DNA of 64,000 nt from Magnetospirillum sp902729445 (GCF_902729445.1 NZ_CACVCE010000003.1:1-64000); one strand, 5' to 3'. Numbered from the stretch's first letter, positions 19,820-28,924 are shown. The notes: generated from the letters alone by a model not told the origin. A program made the numbers and translations.

Positions 19820-21112
19820 TCAGGCCTTGTCCAGCGCCTGCGAGAGGTCGGCGATGATGTCGTCGATATGCTCGAGTCCGACGGACAATCGCACATAGCC
19901 CGCGGTCACGCCAGTTGCCAGTTTGTCATCATCGGACAGCTGGGAATGGGTGGTGCTGGCCGGGTGAATGGCCAGCGAGCGGGCGTCGCCGATATTGGCG
20001 ACGTGATAGAACATCTCGAGCCCGTCGATGAAGCGCTTGCCGGATTCCTGGCCGTCCTTCAGCTCGAAACCGACCAGGGCGCCATAGCCGTGCTTCAAGA
20101 TGGCGTCGGCGCGCCGGCGGGTCTCGCCCTGCTGGACTCCGGGATAGATGACCTTGGCCACCTTGGGATGCTTGGACAGGTAATGGGCCACCGCGGCGGC
20201 ATTGTCGGAATGGACCCGCATGCGCAACGGCAGGGTTTCCAGCCCCTGGATGAATTGGAAGGCGTTGAAGGGCGACATGGCGGCGCCGATGTCGCGCTGC
20301 AAGATGACGCGGGCGCGGATGATATAGGCGATGGGGCCCAGCGGCTTGACCGCCTCGGTCCACACCGCGCCGTGATAGCTGGGGTCGGGCTGGGTCAACA
20401 GCGGGAAGCGGGCCCCGTGCTTTTCCCAGTCGAACTTGCCGGAATCGATGATCATGCCGCCGATCGAGGTGCCGTGGCCGCCGATGAACTTGGTGGTCGA
20501 ATAGACCACGATATGGGCGCCGTGTTCGATCGGCCGGCACAGGACCGGGGTCGCGGTGTTGTCCATGATCAGCGGCACGCCGGTCTGTTCGGCCAGTGCG
20601 GCGACCTCCTTGATCGGGAAGGCCTGCAGCTTGGGGTTGGGCAGGGTCTCGGCGTACCAGCAGCGGGTCTTGTCGTCGGTGGCCCGCACGAAGGCTTGCG
20701 GGTCGGTGGGGTCGACGAAGCGGGCCTCGACACCGAACTGCTTCAAGGTGTTGGCGAACAGGTTCCAGGTGCCACCGTAAAGATCGGTCGAGGTGACGAA
20801 ATTGTCGCCGGCCTGGCACAGATTCATCACCGCGAAGGTGCTGGCCGCCTGGCCCGACGAGGTGGCCAGCGCGGCGACGCCGCCTTCCAGCGCGGTGAGA
20901 CGCTGTTCCAGCACGTCCTGGGTCGGGTTCATGATGCGGGTGTAGATGTTGCCCAGTTCCGACAGCGAGAACAGATTGGCGGCATGCTGGGTGTCGCGGA
21001 ACAGGTAGGAGGTGGTCTGGTGGATCGGCACCGCCACCGAGCCGGTGCCCGGATCGGCGCGGAAACCCGCGTGCAGGACGATGGTTTCCGGGTTCTTGCT
21101 GTTGACCGACAT
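19820..21112 (-). CDS. metY: O-acetylhomoserine sulfhydrylase/aminocarboxypropyltransferase
   Basis: 430 aa from the ATG giving MSVNSKNPETIVLHAGF, preceded by GGGAGG. It is a PLP enzyme of the Cys/Met metabolism family: YSTTKFIGGHGTSIGGMI carries the PLP lysine, and the length (about 430) matches MetY rather than the ~390-aa cystathionine gamma-synthases. It uses sulfide and O-acetylhomoserine to make homocysteine. Upstream, TTGACA at 21173-21168 (minus strand) could be a -35 box, but the -10 is weak. Confidence 0.93.
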   Translation of the reverse strand: MSVNSKNPETIVLHAGFRADPGTGSVAVPIHQTTSYLFRDTQHAANLFSLSELGNIYTRIMNPTQDVLEQRLTALEGGVAALATSSGQAASTFAVMNLCQAGDNFVTSTDLYGGTWNLFANTLKQFGVEARFVDPTDPQAFVRATDDKTRCWYAETLPNPKLQAFPIKEVAALAEQTGVPLIMDNTATPVLCRPIEHGAHIVVYSTTKFIGGHGTSIGGMIIDSGKFDWEKHGARFPLLTQPDPSYHGAVWTEAVKPLGPIAYIIRARVILQRDIGAAMSPFNAFQFIQGLETLPLRMRVHSDNAAAVAHYLSKHPKVAKVIYPGVQQGETRRRADAILKHGYGALVGFELKDGQESGKRFIDGLEMFYHVANIGDARSLAIHPASTTHSQLSDDDKLATGVTAGYVRLSVGLEHIDDIIADLSQALDKA

Positions 21113-21257
21113 CTGCCTTCCTCCCTTGATTTCATTGGGCTGCGAGTTGAACACCGCACAGATACCCTGTCAAGCCGGCCCCGAAATATTACCCATGCCT
21201 GATATGTAGTATTGCCGCGCGCTTGCCACGATCCGGAAGCCTTGCAAAGATGGCCAG

Positions 21258-22322
21258 ATGGAAACGCCCGACGACGAGACGCTGTTTCGGCAATCAAGCG
21301 GTTTGGGGATCGTCACCCTGAACCGGCCCAAGGCGCTGAACGCCCTGTCGCCGACCCAGTTCGGCGCCATCGATGCACGCCTGGCCGCCTGGGCCACCGA
21401 TCCGACGGTTACGGTGGTCATGATCGAGGGGGCGGGCGAGCGGGCCTTTTCCGCCGGCGGCGACATCAAGGCGGTGTGGGACGGTCGCCAGAAAGGCGAC
21501 GAGGCCGGCAACCGCGAGCTGTTCCGCGCCGAATACCGCCTGGACCGCCGCATCCACCATTATGCCAAGCCCTATGTGGCGGTGCTGGATGGCATCGTCA
21601 TGGGCGGTGGCGCCGGTGTCTCGATCAATGGCCGCTTCCGGGTTGCCACCGAACGATCGCTGTTCGCCATGCCGGAATGTGCCATCGGCTTCTTTCCCGA
21701 TGTCGGGGCCACCCATTTCCTGTCGCGTTGTCCCGGGCGGCTGGGCCTGTTCCTCGGCCTGACCGGGACCAGGCTGGGGCCGGCCGACATGCTGGCGGCG
21801 GGGCTGGCCACCCATTTTGTGCCCGCCGCCGGTCTTGAAGGTTTGCGGGCCGGCCTGGAACAGGCGTCGCGGCAAGAGGATGCCGGGCAAGCGGTGGCCG
21901 ATCTGCTGGAGCGCCTGCATCGATCGCCCGGACCTTCGGCCTTGGCCGGACGGCTGGCGACCATCGACCAGCTGTGCCGTGCCGATGGGCCGCAAGCGAT
22001 GATGGCTGCCCTGGACGCGGTGGGCGAGGACTGGGCTGACCTGGCCGCCGCCGCGATGCGGGCGGCGTCGCCCACCAGTCTGGCGGTGACCTGGCGGCAA
22101 TTGACCGAAGGCCAAGGCCTGGGCTTCGACGATGCCATCCGCCGCGAGTTCCGCCTGGCCTGCACCTTGTTGCAGGGAAGCGAGTTCCACGAGGGCATCC
22201 GCGCCCTGGTCATCGACAAGGACAAATCGCCGCGCTGGCGGCCGGCCAGCCTGGCCCTGGTGCAATCTTTGGAAATCGACCGCCTGTTCGCTGGCGTCAA
22301 TGACGAGTTGACATTCCCATGA
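21258..22322 (+). CDS. 3-hydroxyisobutyryl-CoA hydrolase-like enoyl-CoA hydratase-family enzyme
   Basis: 354 aa. A crotonase core with AFSAGGDIKAVWDG (oxyanion hole) and MGGGAGVSINGRFRVATE, then FAMPECAIGFFPDVGATHFL, whose Glu and Asp are the HIBYL-CoA hydrolase signature. It is longer than simple hydratases (about 260 aa), matching the hydrolase group of valine catabolism. It is divergent from metY and overlaps the next small gene by four bases (ATGA). Confidence 0.85.
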   Translation: METPDDETLFRQSSGLGIVTLNRPKALNALSPTQFGAIDARLAAWATDPTVTVVMIEGAGERAFSAGGDIKAVWDGRQKGDEAGNRELFRAEYRLDRRIHHYAKPYVAVLDGIVMGGGAGVSINGRFRVATERSLFAMPECAIGFFPDVGATHFLSRCPGRLGLFLGLTGTRLGPADMLAAGLATHFVPAAGLEGLRAGLEQASRQEDAGQAVADLLERLHRSPGPSALAGRLATIDQLCRADGPQAMMAALDAVGEDWADLAAAAMRAASPTSLAVTWRQLTEGQGLGFDDAIRREFRLACTLLQGSEFHEGIRALVIDKDKSPRWRPASLALVQSLEIDRLFAGVNDELTFP

Positions 22323-22504
22323 CCACATCGCGTGAAGTTCTGTTCGAGTTCCGCCGCGTCGGCAACGCCGTCAAGGTCAGCGCCGTCGATGTGGAGACGG
22401 CGGTCGAGGTGTCGATCGTCGGCGATGCGCGCTCGACCCAGGCGCAATTGAAGGCGGTGGCGCTCAGGAAGTTGCAGTACGTTCTGGAAAAGCAGAAACA
22501 ATAA
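22319..22504 (+). CDS. Small conserved protein, DUF6898-like
   Basis: 61 aa: MTTSREVLFEFRRVGNAVKV followed by a beta strand (VSAVDVETAVEVSIVGDA) and a helix ending LEKQKQ. Translationally coupled to the preceding hydrolase by an ATGA overlap and followed immediately by a strong terminator. Resembles a short family widespread in Alphaproteobacteria; the family name is from memory and unverified. Confidence 0.6.
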   Translation: MTTSREVLFEFRRVGNAVKVSAVDVETAVEVSIVGDARSTQAQLKAVALRKLQYVLEKQKQ

Positions 22505-22536
22505 CGGCCGCCGGACCAGGCCCGGCGGCCGTTTGT
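22504..22536 (+). terminator. Rho-independent terminator
   Basis: Stem ACGGCCGCCGG / CCGGCGGCCGT (11 bp) followed by TTGTTG. The stop codon of the small gene runs into the left arm. Confidence 0.85.
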
Positions 22537-22554
22537 TGTCTGGTGATCTGAAGA

Positions 22555-23007
22555 TCAGCCCTTGCGCCGCGCCGGCTTCTTCTCGACTTCGCCGGCCTTG
22601 CGGCCCAGGCCGATCTTCTTGGCGAAGTCGGAACGCTGGGCGGCATAGTTCGGGGCCACCATCGGATAGTCGGGCGGCAGACCCCACTTGGCGCGATATT
22701 CGTCGGGGGTCATGTTGTAGGTGGTGCGCAGGTGCCGCTTCAGCATCTTCAGCTTCTTGCCGTCTTCCAGGCAGACGATGTAGTCGGGCGTGACCGACTT
22801 CTTCACCGTGACCGCCGGCTTGGGGGCCTCGACCTTTACCTCGGGAGCTCCACCGTCCAGCGACGACAGCGACGAATACACGGTCTGAATGATCTCGGGA
22901 ATTTGCCCGGCAGGAAGCGGGTTCTTGCTGACATAGGCGGACACGACATCGACTGCCATACGCAGGATATCGTCACGATTTGACTTGGCGGACATGGAGT
23001 CGGTCAT
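22555..23007 (-). CDS. MucR/Ros-family transcriptional regulator
   Basis: 150 aa from the ATG giving MTDSMSAKSNRDD. The C-terminal half has the Ros/MucR zinc-finger region YIVCLEDGKKLKMLKRHL followed by MTPDEYRAKWGLPPDYPM. The usual finger histidine (RTHYG) is replaced by Thr-Thr (RTTYN), as seen in some family members. MucR-type proteins are H-NS-like silencers controlling exopolysaccharide, motility and cell-cycle genes. It is preceded by a palindrome at 23070-23084 that may be its own operator. Confidence 0.85.
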   Translation of the reverse strand: MTDSMSAKSNRDDILRMAVDVVSAYVSKNPLPAGQIPEIIQTVYSSLSSLDGGAPEVKVEAPKPAVTVKKSVTPDYIVCLEDGKKLKMLKRHLRTTYNMTPDEYRAKWGLPPDYPMVAPNYAAQRSDFAKKIGLGRKAGEVEKKPARRKG

Positions 23008-23347
23008 TTCATTACCCGAGGAATGTTCTTGGTCGTAAGAATCATAAAATGCATGCTGGCCCTGTGATGTCAATTCCAAATTGAATGTCTTGAGTAATCA
23101 ATTCTTGTCGTTCACTCACGCCATCAGTAAAAGACCGGATGAGGCACCAAAGCAACGCGGTCGATGTCTGCACCATGCCGCCATCGTCACTTGACGGTCA
23201 TCAAGGGCGCCGCCCGCCAACATCGCCGGCTCAAGAAGCGGCGGGGCGCAAAATCCCGGTGCCGCATGAGCTTGTGCCGGATTGGCAAGGCAGGCCGACA
23301 TATGGTATTTAGCGGCGTCAATGCATGACGGGTTCGGACGGATGGAA
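23008..23347. other. Intergenic region between mucR and rpiB
   Basis: This 340-bp divergent spacer is AT-rich near mucR (23035-23115) and GC-rich toward rpiB. The only feature I can point to is the TCAATT-CCA-AATTGA palindrome. A short open frame on the minus strand (23116-23364) lacks family features or a good start. Confidence 0.5.
23070..23084. promoter_or_regulatory. Candidate operator upstream of mucR
   Basis: Perfect dyad TCAATT-CCA-AATTGA, 63 bp upstream of the mucR start, in an AT-rich patch. MucR/Ros proteins bind AT-rich promoter DNA and repress themselves, so autoregulation is plausible but unproven. Confidence 0.35.
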
Positions 23348-23785
23348 ATGACGCAGGAAATCATCGCTTTGGCTTCAGATCACGGCGGCATCGAAATGAA
23401 GACGATGCTGCGCCAGATTCTCGAGGACAAGGGCTGCGCCGTTCTCGATCTCGGCACCCACGATTCGTCGTCGGTCGATTATCCCGATTACGCCCAGGCG
23501 ATGGCCCAGGCCTTGAAGGACGGCCGCGCCAGCCGGGGCATCTTGATGTGCGGCACCGGCATCGGCATCTCGATCGCCGCCAACCGCCATCGCCATGTCC
23601 GCGCCGCCCTGGTGCACGACGCCTATGGCGCCCGGATGTGCCGCCAGCACAATGACGCCAACGTGTTGGTGCTGGGCGGGCGCACCATGGGGCCGGAAGT
23701 GGCCCGCGAATGCGTCGAGATCTTCCTTGCCACCGAATTCGAAGGCGGGCGCCATGCTCGTCGGGTCGCCAAGCTTGGCGATTGA
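23348..23785 (+). CDS. rpiB: Ribose-5-phosphate isomerase B
   Basis: 145 aa from ATG giving MTQEIIALASDHGGIEMK. Family motifs: ASDHGG, DSSSVDYPDYA, GILMCGTGIGISIAANR (with the catalytic Cys) and NDANVLVLGGR. It interconverts ribose-5-phosphate and ribulose-5-phosphate in the pentose phosphate pathway. It sits 31 bp upstream of glyA, a common alphaproteobacterial pairing, and they are likely one operon. Confidence 0.94.
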   Translation: MTQEIIALASDHGGIEMKTMLRQILEDKGCAVLDLGTHDSSSVDYPDYAQAMAQALKDGRASRGILMCGTGIGISIAANRHRHVRAALVHDAYGARMCRQHNDANVLVLGGRTMGPEVARECVEIFLATEFEGGRHARRVAKLGD

Positions 23786-23816
23786 AGCAAAAACCTCCCC
23801 TGACGAAAGATTCCCG

Positions 23817-25100
23817 ATGTCCAGCACCTCCACCGAGCCTTTCTTCCGTACTTCCCTGGCCGACCGTGATCCCGACGTGTTCGCCGCCGTCGGCAAGGAA
23901 CTGAAGCGCCAGCAGGACCAGATCGAACTGATCGCGTCCGAGAACATCGTGTCGCGGGCCGTGCTGGAGGCTCAAGGCTCGGTGCTGACCAACAAGTATG
24001 CCGAGGGCTATCCCGGCAAGCGCTATTACGGCGGTTGCGAGTTCGTCGACATCGTCGAGCAGCTGGCCATCGAGCGGGCCTGCAAGATGTTCGGCTGCTC
24101 TTATGCCAACGTCCAGCCCAGCTCGGGCTCGCAGGCCAACCAGGGCGTCTTCATGGCGCTGGTCCAGCCCGGCGATACCATCATGGGCATGAGCCTGGCC
24201 GCCGGCGGCCACCTGACCCATGGCGCGCCGCCCAACCAGTCTGGCAAGTGGTTCAAGGCGGTGCAGTACGGCGTGCGTCTGCAAGACGCCCAGATCGATT
24301 TCGACGAGGTCGAGGCCCTGGCCCGCGAGCACAAGCCGAAGCTGATCATCGCCGGCGGCTCGGCCTATCCGCGCGTCATCGACTTCGCCCGCTTCCGCAA
24401 GATCGCCGATGAAGTCGGCGCGCTGTTCATGGTGGACATGGCCCACTTCGCCGGCCTGGTCGCCGGCGGGGTCTATCCCAACCCGTTCCCGCACGCCCAT
24501 GTGGTGACCACCACCACCCACAAGACCCTGCGCGGCCCGCGCGGCGGCATGATCCTGGCCAACGACGAGGCGCTGGGCAAGAAGATCAACTCGGCGATCT
24601 TCCCCGGCATCCAGGGCGGCCCCTTGATGCATGTCATCGCCGGCAAGGCGGTGGCCTTCGGCGAGGCGCTGCAGCCGGAATTCAAGCTTTATGCCCGTCA
24701 GGTGGTGGATAATGCCCGCGCCCTGGCCGACACCTTGGTCCGTCGCGGCCTGGCCATCGTCTCGGGCGGCACCGATTCGCACCTGATGCTGGTCGATCTG
24801 CGCCCGAAGAAGCTGACCGGCAAGGCCGCCGAGGCCAGCCTGGAACATGCCGGCATGACCTGCAACAAGAACGGCATCCCCTTCGATCCGGAAAAGCCGA
24901 CCATCACCTCGGGTGTCCGTCTGGGCACCCCGGCCGGCACCACCCGTGGCTTCGGGGTGGCCGAGTTCACCAAGATCGGCGAGCTGATCGGCGACGTTCT
25001 GGACGGCCTGGCCGCCAGCCCCGACGACAATTCGGCGGCCGAGGCCAAGGCCCGGGCGGAAGTGGCGGAGCTGTGCCGCCGTTTCCCGATCTATTCGTAA
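23817..25100 (+). CDS. glyA: Serine hydroxymethyltransferase
   Basis: 427 aa from ATG giving MSSTSTEPFFRTSLADRD. The PLP-lysine motif is VVTTTTHKTLRGPRGG; other landmarks are ENIVSRAVLEAQGSVLTNKYAEG (start of the active site) and YPRVIDFARFR. It converts serine and tetrahydrofolate to glycine and methylene-THF, supplying one-carbon units. Length is standard. nrdR follows 63 bp downstream. Confidence 0.97.
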   Translation: MSSTSTEPFFRTSLADRDPDVFAAVGKELKRQQDQIELIASENIVSRAVLEAQGSVLTNKYAEGYPGKRYYGGCEFVDIVEQLAIERACKMFGCSYANVQPSSGSQANQGVFMALVQPGDTIMGMSLAAGGHLTHGAPPNQSGKWFKAVQYGVRLQDAQIDFDEVEALAREHKPKLIIAGGSAYPRVIDFARFRKIADEVGALFMVDMAHFAGLVAGGVYPNPFPHAHVVTTTTHKTLRGPRGGMILANDEALGKKINSAIFPGIQGGPLMHVIAGKAVAFGEALQPEFKLYARQVVDNARALADTLVRRGLAIVSGGTDSHLMLVDLRPKKLTGKAAEASLEHAGMTCNKNGIPFDPEKPTITSGVRLGTPAGTTRGFGVAEFTKIGELIGDVLDGLAASPDDNSAAEAKARAEVAELCRRFPIYS

Positions 25101-25163
25101 GCGATTGAACCGTCGGCGGCCGCCTCTCGACGGGGCGCCGCCGGATCGGGAAGGGGGGAATGC

Positions 25164-25631
25164 ATGCGCTGTCCGTTTTGTGGTCACGACGATACCCAGG
25201 TGAAGGATTCGCGGCCGACCGAGGATAACTCGGCCATTCGCCGCCGCCGGTCCTGCCCGGCCTGCGGCTCGCGTTTCACCACCTTCGAGCGGGTGCAGAT
25301 CCGCGACCTGGTGGTGGTCAAGAAGGATGGCGTGCGCGTCCCCTTCGACCGCGAGAAGCTGGTCAAGTCCCTGCGCATCGCGCTGAGGAAGCGCCCGGTC
25401 GACGAGGATCAGATCGAACGCATCGTCAACGGCATCCACCGCCGGCTGGAAAGCATGGGCGAGAACGAGGTGCCGTCGAAATATGTCGGCGAGCTGGTGA
25501 TGGACGTGCTGATGGACCTCGACAAGGTCGCCTATGTCCGCTACGCCTCGGTCTATCGCAATTTCCGCGAAGCCAAGGACTTCGAGGATTTCCTGGGAAA
25601 GATGGTGGTCGGTGGCATCGACGACGACTGA
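25164..25631 (+). CDS. nrdR: Transcriptional repressor NrdR
   Basis: 155 aa. The zinc ribbon MRCPFCGHDDTQVKDSR...RRRRSCPACGSRF occupies residues 1-37 and an ATP-cone domain (residues ~49-139, VVVKKDGVRVPFDREKL) follows. NrdR senses dATP/ATP and represses ribonucleotide reductase genes. The ribD start overlaps its 3' end by 20 bp, the usual nrdR-ribD arrangement. Confidence 0.96.
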   Translation: MRCPFCGHDDTQVKDSRPTEDNSAIRRRRSCPACGSRFTTFERVQIRDLVVVKKDGVRVPFDREKLVKSLRIALRKRPVDEDQIERIVNGIHRRLESMGENEVPSKYVGELVMDVLMDLDKVAYVRYASVYRNFREAKDFEDFLGKMVVGGIDDD

Positions 25632-26724
25632 CCTCGACAGGGCCCATATGCGGGCCGCGCTGGCTTTGGCTCGGCGCGGCCTTGGCAATGTCTGGCCCAA
25701 TCCGGCGGTCGGCTGCGTCATCGCCCATGGCGGGCGGGTGGTCGGGCGCGGCTGGACCCAGCCGGGCGGGCGCCCCCATGCCGAGACCGAGGCCCTGGCC
25801 ATGGCCGGCTTGGATGCCCGCGGCGCCACCGCCTTCGTCACCCTGGAACCTTGTTCCCATCACGGCAAGACCCCGCCCTGCGCCGACGCCTTGATCGCCG
25901 CCGGCATTTCCCGGGTGGTGGTGGCGACCCAAGACCCCGACCCCAGGGTATCGGGCCGCGGCCTGGCTCGGTTGCGCGAGGCTGGGCTTGATGTGATCAC
26001 CGGCATCTGCGAGTCCGAAGCCCGCGACCTGAATGCCGGATTCTTCCTGAAGATCCGCGAGGGCCGCCCGGAAGTGACCTTGAAGCTGGCCACCTCTCTG
26101 GACGGCCGCATCGCCACCCATGGCGGCGAAAGCCGCTGGATCACCACGGACGCCGCCCGCCAGGCGGCCCATCTGTTGCGGGCCGAGACCGACGCCATCA
26201 TGGTCGGCAGCGGCACCGCCCTGATCGACGATCCTGAACTGACCTGCCGCTTGCCCGGCCTGGAAGAACGTTCGCCGGTCCGCGTGGTGGTCGATGGCCG
26301 TCTGCGCCTGCCGCTGACCAGCCGGCTGGTCGCCACCGCCAACGACGTGCCCTGCTGGGTGCTGACCCTGGATGGTTGTGACCCCAACCGCCGCGCCGTC
26401 TATGAAGAAGCCGGGGTGGACGTGGTCGAGGTGCCGGAAGGCCCCGATCATACCGTCGATCTTGGCGCCGCCCTGATGATCCTGGCCGAAAGCGGCATCA
26501 CCCGCGTCCTGGTGGAAGGCGGCGCCCATCTGACGGCGGCGCTGTTGCGGGCCAGGCTGGTGGACCGGCTGGTGTGGTTCCGGGCGCCGCGGATGATCGG
26601 CGGCGACGGTCTGGCCGCCGCCGTCGGCTTCGGCATCGACCATCTGGCGCAGACGCCGCGCTTCGAGATGACCGAATGCCGGACCGTCGGGGCCGATCAG
26701 GTTGAATTCTACAAAGTCCTCTAA
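25612..26724 (+). CDS. ribD: Bifunctional riboflavin deaminase-reductase
   Basis: 370 aa if started at the GTG (VASTTTDLDRAHMRAA); an ATG at 25648 would cut 12 residues. The N-terminal deaminase has PHAETEALAMAG and EPCSHHGKTPPCADAL (zinc ligands His, Cys, Cys); the C-terminal reductase starts near EVTLKLATSLDGRIATHGGES and ends RVLVEGGAHLTAAL. It performs the second and third steps after the GTP cyclohydrolase II product. It overlaps nrdR and is followed 15 bp later by ribE. Confidence 0.95.
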   Translation: MASTTTDLDRAHMRAALALARRGLGNVWPNPAVGCVIAHGGRVVGRGWTQPGGRPHAETEALAMAGLDARGATAFVTLEPCSHHGKTPPCADALIAAGISRVVVATQDPDPRVSGRGLARLREAGLDVITGICESEARDLNAGFFLKIREGRPEVTLKLATSLDGRIATHGGESRWITTDAARQAAHLLRAETDAIMVGSGTALIDDPELTCRLPGLEERSPVRVVVDGRLRLPLTSRLVATANDVPCWVLTLDGCDPNRRAVYEEAGVDVVEVPEGPDHTVDLGAALMILAESGITRVLVEGGAHLTAALLRARLVDRLVWFRAPRMIGGDGLAAAVGFGIDHLAQTPRFEMTECRTVGADQVEFYKVL

Positions 26725-26739
26725 CGGAGTTGGCGTTCG

Positions 26740-27333
26740 ATGTTCACCGGTATCGTGACCGATTTGGCGCAGGTTCGCCGGGTGGTGAAGGGGGCGGGGC
26801 AGGAATCCCGCTTCGAGATCAACACCGCCTATGACACCGCCACCATCGCCATCGGCGCCTCGATCGCCCATAACGGCGTGTGCCTGACGGTCATCGAGAC
26901 CGGGCCTGGCTGGTACGCCATCGAGGCCTCGGCCGAGACCCTGTCCAAGACCACCCTGGGCGACTGGACCGAGGGGACCCGCATCAATCTGGAACGCGCC
27001 ATGTGCATCGGCGACGAGCTGGGCGGCCATATCGTCTCGGGCCATGTCGATGGCGTCGCCCGCGTGGTGTCGATCACCCCCGAGAACCAATCCATGCGCT
27101 TCGTCTTCGAGGCGCCGGCCGAGCTGGCCAAGTTCGTCGCCCCCAAGGGCTCGGTGGCTTTGGACGGCGTTTCGCTGACTGTCAACGAGGTTGACGGCCG
27201 GAATTTCGGCATCAATGTCATCCCCCATACCCAATCGGTCACCACTTTCGGGCAGTTGCAAGTCGGCAGCCGTGTGAATATGGAAATCGACATGCTCGCG
27301 CGCTATGTTGCCCGCCTGCTTGAGAAGGAATGA
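26740..27333 (+). CDS. ribE: Riboflavin synthase, alpha chain
   Basis: 197 aa made of two lumazine-binding repeats: MFTGIVTDLAQVRRV...NGVCLTVIE and IVSGHVDGVARVVSI...DGVSLTVNEVDG. It dismutates two 6,7-dimethyl-8-ribityllumazines to riboflavin. It sits between ribD and ribBA; the next gene starts 4 bp after its stop. Confidence 0.96.
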   Translation: MFTGIVTDLAQVRRVVKGAGQESRFEINTAYDTATIAIGASIAHNGVCLTVIETGPGWYAIEASAETLSKTTLGDWTEGTRINLERAMCIGDELGGHIVSGHVDGVARVVSITPENQSMRFVFEAPAELAKFVAPKGSVALDGVSLTVNEVDGRNFGINVIPHTQSVTTFGQLQVGSRVNMEIDMLARYVARLLEKE

Positions 27334-27337
27334 GCCG

Positions 27338-28459
27338 GTGGTTTCCGAATATCATCAGTACCTGTCTTCGATCGACGAGATCATCGACGAGGCCCGCCAG
27401 GGCCGCATGTTCATCCTGGTCGATGACGAGGACCGCGAGAACGAAGGCGATCTGGTCATTCCGGCCCAGATGGCGACGCCCGACGCCATCAATTTCATGG
27501 CCAAGTTCGGCCGTGGCCTGATCTGTCTGTCGCTGACCCGGTCGCGCTGCGAGCAGTTGAACCTGCGGCCGATGAGCGGCGACAACGGCACCCGCATGCA
27601 GACCGCCTTCACCGTGTCGATCGAGGCGCGCGAAGGGGTGACCACCGGCATTTCCGCCGCCGACCGCGCCCGCACCGTTCAGGTCGCCATCGACCCGGAA
27701 AAGGGCCAGGGCGACATCGTCACCCCCGGTCACGTCTTCCCGCTGATGGCCCGCGAAGGCGGCGTGCTGGTGCGCGCCGGCCATACCGAGGCCGCGGTCG
27801 ATATCTCGCGCCTGGCCGGTCTCAACCCGTCCGGCGTGATCTGCGAGATCATGAACGACGACGGCACCATGGCCCGCCTGCCCGATCTGGTGAAGTTCGC
27901 GCAGGAACACAAGCTGAAGATCGCCACCATCGCCGACCTGATCGCCTATCGCCGCCGCCACGACAAGATCGTGCGGCGCGAGCTGGAAACCCCGTTCCAT
28001 TCCAAGTGGGGCGGCGACTGGCGCATGGTGGTCTATGTCAACCAGGTGGCTTACGCCGAGCATATCGCCCTGGTGAAGGGCGACATCGCAGGCGGCGGCG
28101 ACGAGCCGGTGCTGGTGCGCGTCCATGCCGTCAACATCCTGGACGACGTGCTGGGTGACCAGGGCTCGGGCAAGGCCGGCCAGCTCCATTCCGCTATGGA
28201 AACGATTGCCGCCAAGGGCCGTGGCATCATCGTGCTGGTGCGCGAGCCGCGTCCGACCAGCCTGTCCGATCGGGTCCGCGCCCAGTTGGATTCCAAGCCG
28301 GCCCCGGTCGAGCTGCGCGATTACGGCGTCGGCGCGCAAATCCTGCTGGACCTGGGCGTCAGCCGTATGACCTTGCTGTCCAACACCAAGAAGACCATCG
28401 TCGGCCTGGAAGGTTTCGGCTTGGAAGTGGTCGGCCAGCAACCGATTAACCAGGCCTAG
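27338..28459 (+). CDS. ribB: DHBP synthase with degenerate GTP cyclohydrolase II domain (RibBX-like)
   Basis: 373 aa from a GTG after the ribE stop. The RibB half is intact: LVDDEDRENEGDLVIPA, GHVFPLMAREGG and HTEAAVDISRLAGL. The RibA half keeps the fold (VLVRVHAVNILDDV, LRDYGVGAQILLDLGV) but the zinc-binding C...CxC (SLRCDCG in active enzymes) reads GDQGSGKAGQLH, and the QEGRGIGL motif reads REPRPTSLSD. It should make 3,4-dihydroxy-2-butanone-4-phosphate but not open GTP, so an active RibA must be encoded elsewhere. Confidence 0.9.
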   Translation: MVSEYHQYLSSIDEIIDEARQGRMFILVDDEDRENEGDLVIPAQMATPDAINFMAKFGRGLICLSLTRSRCEQLNLRPMSGDNGTRMQTAFTVSIEAREGVTTGISAADRARTVQVAIDPEKGQGDIVTPGHVFPLMAREGGVLVRAGHTEAAVDISRLAGLNPSGVICEIMNDDGTMARLPDLVKFAQEHKLKIATIADLIAYRRRHDKIVRRELETPFHSKWGGDWRMVVYVNQVAYAEHIALVKGDIAGGGDEPVLVRVHAVNILDDVLGDQGSGKAGQLHSAMETIAAKGRGIIVLVREPRPTSLSDRVRAQLDSKPAPVELRDYGVGAQILLDLGVSRMTLLSNTKKTIVGLEGFGLEVVGQQPINQA

Positions 28460-28471
28460 GGGAGGGTGCCC

Positions 28472-28924
28472 GTGACCCATATCCTGATCCTGGAAGCCCG
28501 TTTCTACGACCATTTGGCCGACATGCTGCTGGACGGCGCCAAACAGGCGCTGGCCCAGGGCGGGGCCACCTGCGACGTCCTGACCGTTCCCGGCGTGCTG
28601 GAAATCCCCGCCTGCCTGGAAATGGTGGTGGCGGCGCAAGGGCGCGACCCGTCGGCCCGGCGCTATGACGGCTATGTCGTCCTGGGGACGGCCATTCGTG
28701 GCGAAAGCGATCATTACGATCATGTGTGCACGGAAAGCATGCGTGGATGCTGCGATTTATCCCTGCGTTATCATCTGGCGCTGGGCAACGGCATCCTGAC
28801 GGTGCACAACGAGGCCCAGGCCTTGAAGCGGGCCGATCCGACCCGCAAGAATATCGGTGGCATGGCGGCCAGGGCCTGTCTGCGCATGCTCGACATCAAA
28901 CGCGAACTGAAACTGGACCAATGA
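28472..28924 (+). CDS. ribH: 6,7-dimethyl-8-ribityllumazine synthase
   Basis: 150 aa from the GTG preceded by GGGGAGGG; an earlier GTG at 28466 is less well placed. The motifs VPGVLEIPACLEMVV and VVLGTAIRGESDHYDHVC mark the pentameric lumazine synthase that joins the RibD and RibB products. It overlaps nusB by four bases (ATGA). Confidence 0.93.
   Translation: MTHILILEARFYDHLADMLLDGAKQALAQGGATCDVLTVPGVLEIPACLEMVVAAQGRDPSARRYDGYVVLGTAIRGESDHYDHVCTESMRGCCDLSLRYHLALGNGILTVHNEAQALKRADPTRKNIGGMAARACLRMLDIKRELKLDQ

Noticed and set aside
21113..21257. SAM-type riboswitch upstream of metY
   Set aside because: The leader does not show the conserved core of SAM-II or SAM/SAH motifs that I can recognise.
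23116..23364. 82-codon minus-strand frame upstream of rpiB
   Set aside because: Low-complexity Cys/Ala/Pro composition and overlap of the rpiB start.
23361..25841. 826-codon minus-strand open frame across rpiB, glyA and nrdR
   Set aside because: Opposite the highly conserved genes; no start signal or motif.
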